Origin: Rhizobium sp. ACO-34A | Lineage (GTDB): Bacteria > Pseudomonadota > Alphaproteobacteria > Rhizobiales > Rhizobiaceae | Direction: 5' to 3' | Assembly: GCA_002600635.1 (NCBI GenBank) | Contig: CP021371.1 | Location: 3,847,001 to 3,911,000 of the forward strand | DNA length: 64,000 bases | Part shown: positions 1-8,463 of the stretch, in pieces | Position numbering within the stretch: position 1 is the first letter of the stretch | How the letters are laid out: the number at the start of each line of letters is the position of its first letter | Program-made: the position numbers and the translations under genes | Notes under the pieces: model-generated | Told to the model about the DNA's origin: nothing | What the model saw: the letters and a program-made list of their open reading frames with translations, nothing else | The model's database searches: none

Positions 1-937
1 CGCGCCGCTTGCCGTCGGCGCGGTCCCCGTCCTCGTCGAAATCGACCAGACGCTGACGATCGACCCTGCCGATATCCTGCGCAAGATCACTCCCAACACC
101 CGCGCCATCATCCCCGTTCACATGGCCAACATGGTCTGCGACATGGACAGCATCATGCGGATCGCCCGCGAACACGGTCTTCTGGTGATAGAGGACGCCT
201 GCCAGGCGGTCGGCCTCAGCTACAAGGGCAGGCGCGCCGGCACCATCGGCGATATCGGCGCCTTCAGCTTCAATCAGTTCAAGAACATCAGCATCGGTGA
301 AGGCGGAGCAATCGTCACCAATGACGATCACTTCTTCGCCCGCGCCCGCATGTATCACGACATCGGCTCGGTGTTCCGCGGCCATCTCGACAACGCCAAT
401 GAACCGCTTCTGCCCGGCATCAACATGAAGGCGAGCCAGATCCAGGGCGCCATGCTCAATGTCCAGCTCAGTAAGCTCGACCCGATGGTGCGGCGGATGC
501 GCCGACGCTACGACGCCCTGTCACGCATACTGGAAGAAGGCGGCGAGCTGCATGTCGGTCCGCATAACGACCGGGCCAATGCCGCGGGCCTGCACGTCAT
601 CTTCGACAGCGAGGAAGAAGCCAAAAGCTTCGCCGCTCGCAACAAGCGCGGCGTCTATCGCCTGCACGACTCCAGCCGCCACGTCTACACCTTCTGGCAA
701 CCGATCCTCGAGCAACGCCCCATTCATCCGAAGATGAACCCCTTTGCCTGGGCGGAGAGGAAGATCGACTATTCGCCGAGCGCCTGCCCCCGTTCTCTCG
801 ACATCCTCAAGCGAACCTGCCGCATCGGCCTCGGGGAGAATTATCCTCTGCCGCTCATGCAGTACTTCGCCCGCAAGATGGCGCGCCAGAACGCGACGCC
901 GGACCGCGGCCTTGTCGCGACACCGGGGATTTCCTGA
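1..937 (+). CDS. DegT/DnrJ/EryC1-family PLP aminotransferase (5' partial)
   Basis: The reading frame is open from the first bases of the window, so the N-terminus lies upstream; the internal ATG at 122 is not the true start. The protein belongs to the sugar/cyclitol aminotransferase (AHBA synthase-like) family. It shows the family signature FSFNQFKNISIGEGG, whose Lys should form the Schiff base with PLP, preceded by the cofactor-binding stretch VIEDACQAVG. Members transfer an amino group from Glu or Gln to a keto-sugar or keto-cyclitol. It ends one base before the ATG of the phosphopantetheinyl transferase, so the two are probably co-transcribed. Next to a PKS/NRPS operon, a tailoring or precursor role is plausible, but the substrate cannot be read from the sequence. 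Confidence 0.85.
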   Translation, partial: APLAVGAVPVLVEIDQTLTIDPADILRKITPNTRAIIPVHMANMVCDMDSIMRIAREHGLLVIEDACQAVGLSYKGRRAGTIGDIGAFSFNQFKNISIGEGGAIVTNDDHFFARARMYHDIGSVFRGHLDNANEPLLPGINMKASQIQGAMLNVQLSKLDPMVRRMRRRYDALSRILEEGGELHVGPHNDRANAAGLHVIFDSEEEAKSFAARNKRGVYRLHDSSRHVYTFWQPILEQRPIHPKMNPFAWAERKIDYSPSACPRSLDILKRTCRIGLGENYPLPLMQYFARKMARQNATPDRGLVATPGIS

Positions 938-938
938 C

Positions 939-1661
939 ATGCTGGCGCGGACGGAGTTGATTGAAGCCGAACATGAAACCGCGTTTGTGGACATCTGGAG
1001 CTGGTCACTCGACCAGCCCGACGACGAAATCGCTCGCCTCACAAACCTTCTCGCGACGGACGAGGCCATCCGCGCCGCCCGTTTCGTCAAGGAACGCGAC
1101 GCCAGGCGCTACGTCGCCGGCAGGGGGCGGCTGCGGCTGATCCTCGGTGACTATCTCGGCATTGCGCCGAGGCGGCTGACCTTCGCCTATAACGATTTCG
1201 GTAAGCCATACCTTACTTCGGCAAGCCGTACGGACCTGCATTTCAACCTCAGCCACAGCGCCGACCGCGCCGTGCTGGCCATATCGGACCGCTTCCCGCT
1301 CGGCATCGACATCGAGCAGGCGAAGCCGATGGAGGAAGACATTGCGGGCCATTTCTTTTCGCCCAAGGAATGCGCCGTGCTACGCGCCATGCCGCAGCAT
1401 CTCTATATTCCGGGCTTCTATCGCTGCTGGACCCGCAAGGAGGCCTTCGTGAAAGCCCATGGCGCCGGCCTGTCGCTGGCGCTCGACGCCTTCGACGTGC
1501 CTCTCGACAACGATACGGCATTGAAGCTGGAGCGCCTTGACGACACCATCGGTACGCCCGATGACTGGAGCCTGCTGGATCTCGATGTCCCCGAAGGTTT
1601 CTTCGGCGCGGTCGCGGCACTCACCTCCGGCACGCCTGTAGAACTGCGATACAGGTTCTGA
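939..1661 (+). CDS. 4'-phosphopantetheinyl transferase, Sfp/Gsp type
   Basis: This 240-residue protein has the Sfp-type motifs FNLSHS, GIDIE (Mg/CoA-binding acidic residues) and WTRKEAFVKAHG. These enzymes move 4'-phosphopantetheine from CoA onto the conserved Ser of carrier domains. The four carrier domains encoded on the opposite strand nearby are the obvious clients. The ATG at 939 begins one base after the aminotransferase TGA; longer in-frame extensions overlap that gene and are rejected. The gene converges with the minus-strand operon, leaving a 43-bp gap with nothing recognisable in it. Family assignment is secure; the client assignment is inferred from context. Confidence 0.93.
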   Translation: MLARTELIEAEHETAFVDIWSWSLDQPDDEIARLTNLLATDEAIRAARFVKERDARRYVAGRGRLRLILGDYLGIAPRRLTFAYNDFGKPYLTSASRTDLHFNLSHSADRAVLAISDRFPLGIDIEQAKPMEEDIAGHFFSPKECAVLRAMPQHLYIPGFYRCWTRKEAFVKAHGAGLSLALDAFDVPLDNDTALKLERLDDTIGTPDDWSLLDLDVPEGFFGAVAALTSGTPVELRYRF

Positions 1662-1704
1662 CCTCTGAGCGAAACCGACACAGGTTATCTCCGCAACGAA
1701 TGCC

Positions 1705-3342
1705 CTAGATCGTCAGCCTGGCGTCGATGATGTATCGCCCACCGGCTGCATCGAAGTGATGGCAACCCATCAGGCCCGGTTTGAAATCCGGGGTGATCGT
1801 TCGGATGCAGCGTTCCCTGTAGGTATCGAGATCCAGCTGCTCGATCTCCATGATGTTGAGGCCGTACCCGTAAATGCCGTGTTCGTTGCGCTGTGACGGA
1901 CGGTAAAGCCTTCCGTTGTGCTCGAACATGCGCCCGCCATTGCGGGCAATCGTGCTGTCGATGACCACCGGGTTTCGCTTGTGCGGCACGACGCGCGCGA
2001 GCTTCGGCCCGTCCACCTCGAAGACATGCAACTCGCTGCAATGATCCTCGTAGGCGTGGAAATCGGAGAGGTTGGTGAAGAGCCACCACTTGCCCTGATA
2101 GAACGTCAGCGAACTGTCGGCGGGCGACAACCCCTCCAACGCCGTCGAATAGAGTTCCCATTTGAGCGGGAACTCGACGCAGCGCCAGACCTCCAGCCGC
2201 CGCGCCTGATTGGTTTCCGGCATCATGAAGAGATCGCCGTCATGCCGGAAGATGAAGGGGTAGGAAAGGTGATGGTCGCATTCGAGCGCCACGCCCAGCC
2301 GCTCCAGCTTGTCGCCGACGAAACGGCTGACCGCGATATGGGCCTTGTGCTGCCCTTGCGCATAGGCCTCGTAGAACAGGTAGCACTCCCCCTCATGCTC
2401 CAGAATGAAGGGATCCGCGCGGATCTCGTCGCTATCGGGCACGATCTCGACAGCCTGGCTCGGATCGAAATCGTCGATCGTGCCGCGACCGGTGTAAAGC
2501 GTCCAGACGGCGGAACCGCCCCCAAATTTTGACATCACCGCCTTGCCTGCCCTGCCGAGCAATTCGCTCGACAGCGAATAGGCGTAGCGCAGGAGATCGA
2601 TATGGGATGGCGCGGTTAACGGACGCGCTGGCTCGGCTTTGCCCATCGCGCCACCAAGGTTCCGGGTATCGGCGATGCGCCCAAGTTCCCGCATGACCAG
2701 CGTCACTGCGCGCTCCTTGACGAAATCCCCGTTTCGCACGGCGCTGAACTTGGTGTTGAAGGCTGATGACGCGATGCACAGCGTATCGGCAGGATCTCCA
2801 CGCCGAACGAAAAGGTGCAGCCCCGTAGATGGCTGTTTCTCGACGACGCTGGAATAGCCGGACCAGTCGACGTCTCCTGAACTCTGCGCCGAGAAGGAAA
2901 GATGCCACTCCCCGAACGGCAAGAGGCGCACAGCCTCATCCGGCAATCCGTCCGCGGCAAGGCAAATGACGAGATCGACCCCCTTGAGACTGGCGCCGAG
3001 GCGTTCTGCACCGCCCCGCCCGGCACCGTTACCGATATATTCGAAACGCTGGACTTCGGGATCGAAATGCTGAGGCACAAACACGGGCTGGCGACCAAGT
3101 GTTGCCCGTTCGAGCCGTGAGGCGAGGCTAAACAGCGGCGACGGCTTGTGCTCCACGGGATGTTGCGGGCACAGCACGAAGACATCCAGCCGAAAGCGGT
3201 TGTCGCCGGCAATGCGATCCAGCACCCGCAGCTGCCAGTTTTCGAATCCGCCCGTTCTGTCGGTCGCCACGCCGATCCGCAGCGGCTGCGAAGCCGAAAG
3301 CGGCGATGAGTTATTCAGATGCATAGCGGGATTGTCGGCCAT
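1705..3342 (-). CDS. GINT1-N-like beta-propeller protein with formyltransferase-like N-terminal region
   Basis: A 545-residue protein. The start chosen is the ATG at 3342, one base after the TGA of the NRPS termination protein; a longer frame to 3387 overlaps that gene. The first ~230 residues have a Rossmann-like pattern (LRIGVATDRTGGFENWQLRV) reminiscent of formyltransferase-fold proteins. From about residue 285 the sequence has propeller-type blade repeats such as ADPFILEHEGECYLFYEA and SLTFYQGKWWLFTN, like GH43/arabinanase folds and the N-terminal domain of plant glucosamine inositolphosphorylceramide transferase. No canonical GH43 acid triad could be assigned with certainty. It is the last gene of the NRPS operon, which suggests tailoring, glycosylation or product handling. 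The biochemical role is unknown. Confidence 0.6.
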   Translation of the reverse strand: MADNPAMHLNNSSPLSASQPLRIGVATDRTGGFENWQLRVLDRIAGDNRFRLDVFVLCPQHPVEHKPSPLFSLASRLERATLGRQPVFVPQHFDPEVQRFEYIGNGAGRGGAERLGASLKGVDLVICLAADGLPDEAVRLLPFGEWHLSFSAQSSGDVDWSGYSSVVEKQPSTGLHLFVRRGDPADTLCIASSAFNTKFSAVRNGDFVKERAVTLVMRELGRIADTRNLGGAMGKAEPARPLTAPSHIDLLRYAYSLSSELLGRAGKAVMSKFGGGSAVWTLYTGRGTIDDFDPSQAVEIVPDSDEIRADPFILEHEGECYLFYEAYAQGQHKAHIAVSRFVGDKLERLGVALECDHHLSYPFIFRHDGDLFMMPETNQARRLEVWRCVEFPLKWELYSTALEGLSPADSSLTFYQGKWWLFTNLSDFHAYEDHCSELHVFEVDGPKLARVVPHKRNPVVIDSTIARNGGRMFEHNGRLYRPSQRNEHGIYGYGLNIMEIEQLDLDTYRERCIRTITPDFKPGLMGCHHFDAAGGRYIIDARLTI

Positions 3343-3343
3343 G

Positions 3344-5872
3344 TCAGAACCGTTCCGCCAGCAGCTTGTCTTCGACGGAGAGCGCAAGGGTGCGAATGCC
3401 GTCCATGGTCAGGGAATCCTCGTGCCAGCCGTCGAGATCGATGACCTCGGCATCCTGACCGGCGGCATCGCCCCATCCGAACCTGAGCCTGCCGGCACGC
3501 GGATGATTGGCCTGACTGCGGAAAAGCAGCGCGGCTCCCCCCTTTACCGGCTTGTAATCGCGCGCCGCCTGAACCAGCAGATCGGTCACCAACGCGTTGG
3601 AGCTTTCCTCCGGCGTATAGTTGGCGCCCCCGACCCCGAGCTTCTGCATCAGGTTCAGGGTCAGGTTGAATTCCTTGAGAAAGACCATCAGGCGCATGCG
3701 ACCGGACAGGAGCTTGCCGGTGAAATAGCCGAGACGCTTGATGCGCTTTTCGGTGTTCCACCAGCGCTGGCGGGACTTCGGCAGCGACCGGAAATAACCG
3801 GGCGCCCATGAATCGATCACCGCGGAGAACGCGACATCGACCCCGGCTTCCCGCAACTGGCGGGCAACCTCGATCGCCAGCACGCCGTTCACGCACAGCC
3901 CGACGATGACGATCGGTCCGCGATGCTCGCCAAGCTGCATGGCCTCGATCGCCTGCGCGGCAATGTCCTGCAGCGAAGCCCCGACCGTCGACCGATCCTT
4001 CGCCGCGCCGAACATGTTGACGTTATAGACCGAGATCGAATCGTCCAGCTCGTTCGCAAGGCGATAGTAGAGGAAGGGATTATTGAGCGTGTAGACGGAG
4101 CAAGGTCCGGTTCCGGTCTTGTAGACGCTCATCTCCCAGGGCGAACGTCTGGGGCTTTCGCCTTGTTCGTCTTCATCGCCACCGAAAAGCGCATGCGCAA
4201 ATCCCTTGAGCGTCGGCTCCTTGAAGAGAAGCGCGAGATCCGCCTTCACTCCGAAGCGCTCGCGAACGGCCGAAAGCATCCTCAGCGCGAGCAGGGAATG
4301 TCCGCCAAGCGCAAAGAAATCGCCTTCCGGCTCGACCGTCTTCAGCTCGAGCACATTGGCCCAGATCTCGGAAAGCGCCGAGATGCGCTGCGCCGCCGAC
4401 ATGGCGGAAGTGTCCTCCGGCGAAGATGCCGCCTCGGCTTCCCTGGGCGCCGGACGGAACCGCGACAGCTCGATCACCGGAACGTCCGCCACCTGTCCGC
4501 CGCGCGGCGGTACACGCAAAGCCGAAAGAGGCGCATCCGGATGTTCCAGCGCCAGTTCGTAGATGTCCTGCCAGAGTTGCAGGAGACCTTCGATGGTGCT
4601 GCGATCGAAGAGATCGGTGTTGTATTCGATCGACATGCGCCAGCCGGACGGACGCCCGATCATGATGAAGCTCAGGTCGTAGATGACACCCGGCGATTGC
4701 GACGGCGCGCTGATGAGTTCGAAATCCCCGTAGCGCCGGTCTTCGAGAAACGCCTTCTGCAGGTTGAAATTCACCGAGATCAGCGGGTTGCGCGAGGGAT
4801 CGCGCACCGGGTTGAGCATCTCAACCAGCTTGTTGAACGGCATCCGCTGGTGATTGAGGGCCGCGGTGACGGTCTCGCTTGTTGCGTGGATGTGGTCCGA
4901 AAACGAGGCATCGGACGAAACGGGAAAACGCAGGACGAGGTTGTTGATGAAGACGCCTATCAGGTCTTCGAGGTCGGAATGATCCCGGCCGGCGATCTGC
5001 GTTCCGAACAGGATGTCCTTCGCGCCGGTGAAGCGATGCAGCATCGCGCTCATGATGGCGGCGCCGTAACCGTAAAGCGAAACGCGCTGCTCGCGGGCCG
5101 CCCTCTCGATCCGCTCGCCGAAATCCGCCGGTCTCACGACGGACAGGATATTCCCGTTATTGCTCTTGATCGCCTGTCGCGGATGATCGGTCGGAACCTC
5201 GAAATAGGGCGCATTACCCAGTTGTTCCTTCCAGAAGGTCTTTTCCGTCTCGAAGCCGTAGCTTCCCAGATATTCGTCCTGCCACAGGGCGAAATCCCCG
5301 TATTGCAGGGGAAGTTCCGGCAGGACGGGCTGGCGACCCGCATCGATTGCGGCGGCGATTTCCCCGACCTCACGGCCCAGCACCCGGATCGACCAGCCAT
5401 CGAAGCAGCTCTGATGCGCCGTGATCAGGATGAAGGCCCGGTCGTTTTCCACCATCAGCAAGGTAACGCGGAACAGGCAGGGCTTCCCAAGATCAAAGGG
5501 AGCCGAAGCCGTCTCCTCGCCGATGGACAGGATACGCTGCTCCCGCTGCGCACTTGGCATGTTCCTGAGATCGATGACCGACATGCGGAAATCAACCGCT
5601 TCCACCACCTGCTGGTAAGGCCTGCCGCGCCGCTCGACGAAGCGGGTCCTGAGAACCTCGTGGCGCTGGATGATGCGGCGCAACGCCGCCTCGATGGTGG
5701 AGGCCTTGAAGGCTCCCCTGATTTCCCAGCGGACGGCGACGTTCAGGGCCGGATTGCCGGGTTTGAGCTGATCGAGAACCCAGCAGCGCAACTGCGTCTG
5801 CGTGCACGGGAATTCTGCGATGAGACCGGACTCGGAGCCCGATGCGACTGTCGTGTTTTCCATCTGACTCAT
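3344..5872 (-). CDS. NRPS termination protein: degenerate C - PCP - thioesterase
   Basis: 842 residues with no adenylation domain. A condensation-type domain covers about residues 20-445. Its core motif is HQSCFDG rather than HHxxxDG, so the catalytic second His is Gln. A carrier domain follows at about 490-560 (FFALGGHSLLALR, Ser for phosphopantetheine). A type I thioesterase domain occupies about 590-840. The thioesterase nucleophile elbow reads VGLCVNG, with Cys replacing the usual Ser (codon at 3893-3895). The Asp in VIDSWAPG and His in LDGWHED are candidates for the rest of the triad. The ATG at 5872 overlaps the upstream gene's stop (ATGA). The protein should receive the chain from the A-T module upstream and release it. 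The carrier may be loaded in trans or stay empty. Confidence 0.88.
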   Translation of the reverse strand: MSQMENTTVASGSESGLIAEFPCTQTQLRCWVLDQLKPGNPALNVAVRWEIRGAFKASTIEAALRRIIQRHEVLRTRFVERRGRPYQQVVEAVDFRMSVIDLRNMPSAQREQRILSIGEETASAPFDLGKPCLFRVTLLMVENDRAFILITAHQSCFDGWSIRVLGREVGEIAAAIDAGRQPVLPELPLQYGDFALWQDEYLGSYGFETEKTFWKEQLGNAPYFEVPTDHPRQAIKSNNGNILSVVRPADFGERIERAAREQRVSLYGYGAAIMSAMLHRFTGAKDILFGTQIAGRDHSDLEDLIGVFINNLVLRFPVSSDASFSDHIHATSETVTAALNHQRMPFNKLVEMLNPVRDPSRNPLISVNFNLQKAFLEDRRYGDFELISAPSQSPGVIYDLSFIMIGRPSGWRMSIEYNTDLFDRSTIEGLLQLWQDIYELALEHPDAPLSALRVPPRGGQVADVPVIELSRFRPAPREAEAASSPEDTSAMSAAQRISALSEIWANVLELKTVEPEGDFFALGGHSLLALRMLSAVRERFGVKADLALLFKEPTLKGFAHALFGGDEDEQGESPRRSPWEMSVYKTGTGPCSVYTLNNPFLYYRLANELDDSISVYNVNMFGAAKDRSTVGASLQDIAAQAIEAMQLGEHRGPIVIVGLCVNGVLAIEVARQLREAGVDVAFSAVIDSWAPGYFRSLPKSRQRWWNTEKRIKRLGYFTGKLLSGRMRLMVFLKEFNLTLNLMQKLGVGGANYTPEESSNALVTDLLVQAARDYKPVKGGAALLFRSQANHPRAGRLRFGWGDAAGQDAEVIDLDGWHEDSLTMDGIRTLALSVEDKLLAERF

Positions 5873-8463
5873 GACACACTCTCTACTCGGCGACGCGCAC
5901 CGTTACGGAAATCCTTCAGCGACGGGATCTGGTAGGTCATGCCGGCCGGTTCCGCGTCCTTCTGCTCCTCGGCATAGGCAGCGAGTTCCGCAATCGAGGG
6001 ATGGCGAAGCAGATGCTTGGCTTCCAGCGGCAGGCCGGCATCCAGCATGCGGGCGGCTATGCGGAAGATGGTGAGCGAGTCCGCTCCCAGCGCATAGAGA
6101 TTGTCCTCGACGCCAATGTTCTCGACATCCAGCACCCCCTTCCAGATGGTCCAGAGCCTGGTTTCCATCTCGGTCCGCGGCTTGACCTTGGTTGCGGCGG
6201 CGGCAGCCTCGTGCTGGCGGATATCCCGTTGTTCCAGCGCCTTGCGGTCGAGCTTGCCATTGGCGGTCTGCGGCAATGCCGTTTCGAGCACCCACGCCGC
6301 CGGCACCATGTAGGCCGGCAGGTTCGCCCGGGCCAGCGCTGCAAGCCCTGCGGCATCGGGAACGGACGTGCCCGGTTCGGTGACGTAGTAGCAGACGAGC
6401 GAGACGTCACCCTTGCTGTTGCGGACACCGACGACCGCGCATTGGCGAACCCCATCGACCTGCGAAATCACCGCTTCGATGTCGCCCAGTTCAATGCGGA
6501 AGCCGCGCAGCTTGATCTGGTTGTCGCGACGGCCGAGCAATTGCAGGGAACCGTCGGTGAGACGCCGGCCGACATCGCCCGTCTTGTAGAGACGCTGCAT
6601 GCCACCCTTGCCGACATCGCGCTTCACGAAGGCCGCCTCGGTGAGATCGGGGCGGTCGAAATAGCCCTGGGCCAGACCGTCGCCGCCGATATGCAGCTCG
6701 CCCGTCACGCCGACCGGAGCGATCCGGCCGTCCTGATCGAGGATGTGCAGCTGTGTGTTGGCGATCGGATGCCCGATGGTGACGGGCGCGTCATTGTCGA
6801 GAACCTGCTGCACGGAAGACCAGATGGTCGTTTCCGTCGGGCCATACATGTTCCAGAGTTCGCCTTCCATTCGAACGAGGGTGCGGGCCAGATCCTTCGG
6901 CAGCGGTTCGCCGCCGCAAAGCTTCTTCAGCCGCATCGTCTTGCCCATGCCGGCTTCGACCAGCATCTGCCAGAGTGTCGGCGTGGCCTGCAGCACCGTG
7001 GCATTGCTTTCCTCGACCAGCCGGACCAGAGCGAAACCGTCCTGAACCTGCGTACGATCTGCGATCACCACCCTGGCGCCGGCGATCAGGGGCAGGTAAA
7101 GCTCCAGCCCCGCGATATCGAAGGAGATCGTGGTCACCGCGACGAGCGTATCGTCGGCGGCAAGACCCGGTTCCTTCTCCATCGACAGCATGAAGTTGGT
7201 CAGCGCGCGATGGGAGATGGCGACACCCTTCGGCGTGCCGGTCGATCCCGAGGTGAAGATGACATAGGCCATCGTTTCGGTATCGATCGGCAAGGTCTCC
7301 AGCGCATCGCTGGAAAGACCGCCGATGGCCTTTGCGTCACTGTCCGACCGAATGATGGCGACGCCATCGCCCGCCAATGCGGCACCGGCATCGCTGTCGC
7401 AGATCATCGCGACGGGCCGGGCTGTTTCCAGCGTCTGGCGCAGGCGCGGTTCGGGATGGCCCGGATCGAGCGGAATATAGGCATGGCCCGATTTCATGAT
7501 GGCAAGCAGCGCCACCAGCATGTCGAGCGACCGGTCGACCAGAAGCGCGATACGCTGCCCTTTACCGGAAACGACAGAACCGATGTGACGGGCGAGCCTG
7601 TTCGACTGCTGATCCAGTTCGCCATAGGTGAGTGTCTTGCCGCGATGCACGGCCGCGACCTTTTCCGGATGCTCGGCTGCCTTGCGGGAGAACAGCGAGA
7701 ACACGAAGGCGTCCCGGTCATAATCGACCGTGCTCTGGTTCAGGCCATCGACCAGCCAGTCGGTTTCTTCAGGAGACAGGAGCGACAGGGCGGCGATCGG
7801 CTGTTCCATATCCTTCGCCAATGCCGTGACCAGCGACACGAAATGACCGACCCAGCGTTCGACGGTCTCGCGATCGAGCACGTCGGCATTGTAGTCGACA
7901 TCGATACGGATGCCATCAGCTCCCTCGATCATGTTGAGGAACATGTCGAAGTTGGAGAAGGCCTTCGGATTGGGTTCCATCTTCGCCGTCAGCCCGGAGA
8001 ATTCCGCATTGCCGGCCACCCGTTCAAGATTGAACTGGATGCCCGTCAGCGGCAGACGGCGCGGATCACGCTTGACCCCGAGCGTCTTCACCAGCGTGCC
8101 ATAGGTATAGTCCTGGTGTTCGAACGCCTTCAGCACGAGCTGCTGCGTCGCCTTCAGATGCGCCTCGAAGGGGCTGGAAGCCTCCACCATCTGGCGAAGC
8201 GGCAGGAGGTTGACGCAGTGGCCGACAAGCGTCTGGCCGTCGAGCAGGCTCTGGCCGGCAGACGGTATGGCGATCACAACATCAGGCTGAGCCGACAGGC
8301 GGGCCACCATGACCTGCAGGGCCGCAAGCAGGGTGGAAAACAACGTCGCACCGCTGCGCGCACCGCGCTTCTTCAGGTCCTTGTAGACATCGGCCCCGAT
8401 CTTCACCGTGCAGGTTCCGCCGGCAAAGGTTCGCTGTTCGGGATAGGCCCGGTCGAACGGCAT
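5869..8463 (-). CDS. NRPS, C-terminal half of C domain - A (glycine-type code) - PCP
   Basis: This is the 3' part of the megasynthase, separated from its 5' part by a frameshift near 8590-8600. The same frame codes sensibly for about 45 more residues upstream of the ATG at 8463, ending in PETQKFWHDQFKDIPEP, so that ATG is probably not a natural start. Residues 1-230 are the C-terminal half of a condensation domain. An adenylation domain at about 240-760 carries YVIFTSGSTGTPKGV and NMYGPTETT. A carrier domain lies at about 775-840 (LYALGADSLTIFR). Specificity residues read by eye give DILQLGMIWK, one conservative change from the glycine code DILQLGLIWK as I remember it. The gene overlaps the next by four bases. 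Confidence 0.85.
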   Translation of the reverse strand: MPFDRAYPEQRTFAGGTCTVKIGADVYKDLKKRGARSGATLFSTLLAALQVMVARLSAQPDVVIAIPSAGQSLLDGQTLVGHCVNLLPLRQMVEASSPFEAHLKATQQLVLKAFEHQDYTYGTLVKTLGVKRDPRRLPLTGIQFNLERVAGNAEFSGLTAKMEPNPKAFSNFDMFLNMIEGADGIRIDVDYNADVLDRETVERWVGHFVSLVTALAKDMEQPIAALSLLSPEETDWLVDGLNQSTVDYDRDAFVFSLFSRKAAEHPEKVAAVHRGKTLTYGELDQQSNRLARHIGSVVSGKGQRIALLVDRSLDMLVALLAIMKSGHAYIPLDPGHPEPRLRQTLETARPVAMICDSDAGAALAGDGVAIIRSDSDAKAIGGLSSDALETLPIDTETMAYVIFTSGSTGTPKGVAISHRALTNFMLSMEKEPGLAADDTLVAVTTISFDIAGLELYLPLIAGARVVIADRTQVQDGFALVRLVEESNATVLQATPTLWQMLVEAGMGKTMRLKKLCGGEPLPKDLARTLVRMEGELWNMYGPTETTIWSSVQQVLDNDAPVTIGHPIANTQLHILDQDGRIAPVGVTGELHIGGDGLAQGYFDRPDLTEAAFVKRDVGKGGMQRLYKTGDVGRRLTDGSLQLLGRRDNQIKLRGFRIELGDIEAVISQVDGVRQCAVVGVRNSKGDVSLVCYYVTEPGTSVPDAAGLAALARANLPAYMVPAAWVLETALPQTANGKLDRKALEQRDIRQHEAAAAATKVKPRTEMETRLWTIWKGVLDVENIGVEDNLYALGADSLTIFRIAARMLDAGLPLEAKHLLRHPSIAELAAYAEEQKDAEPAGMTYQIPSLKDFRNGARRRVESVS

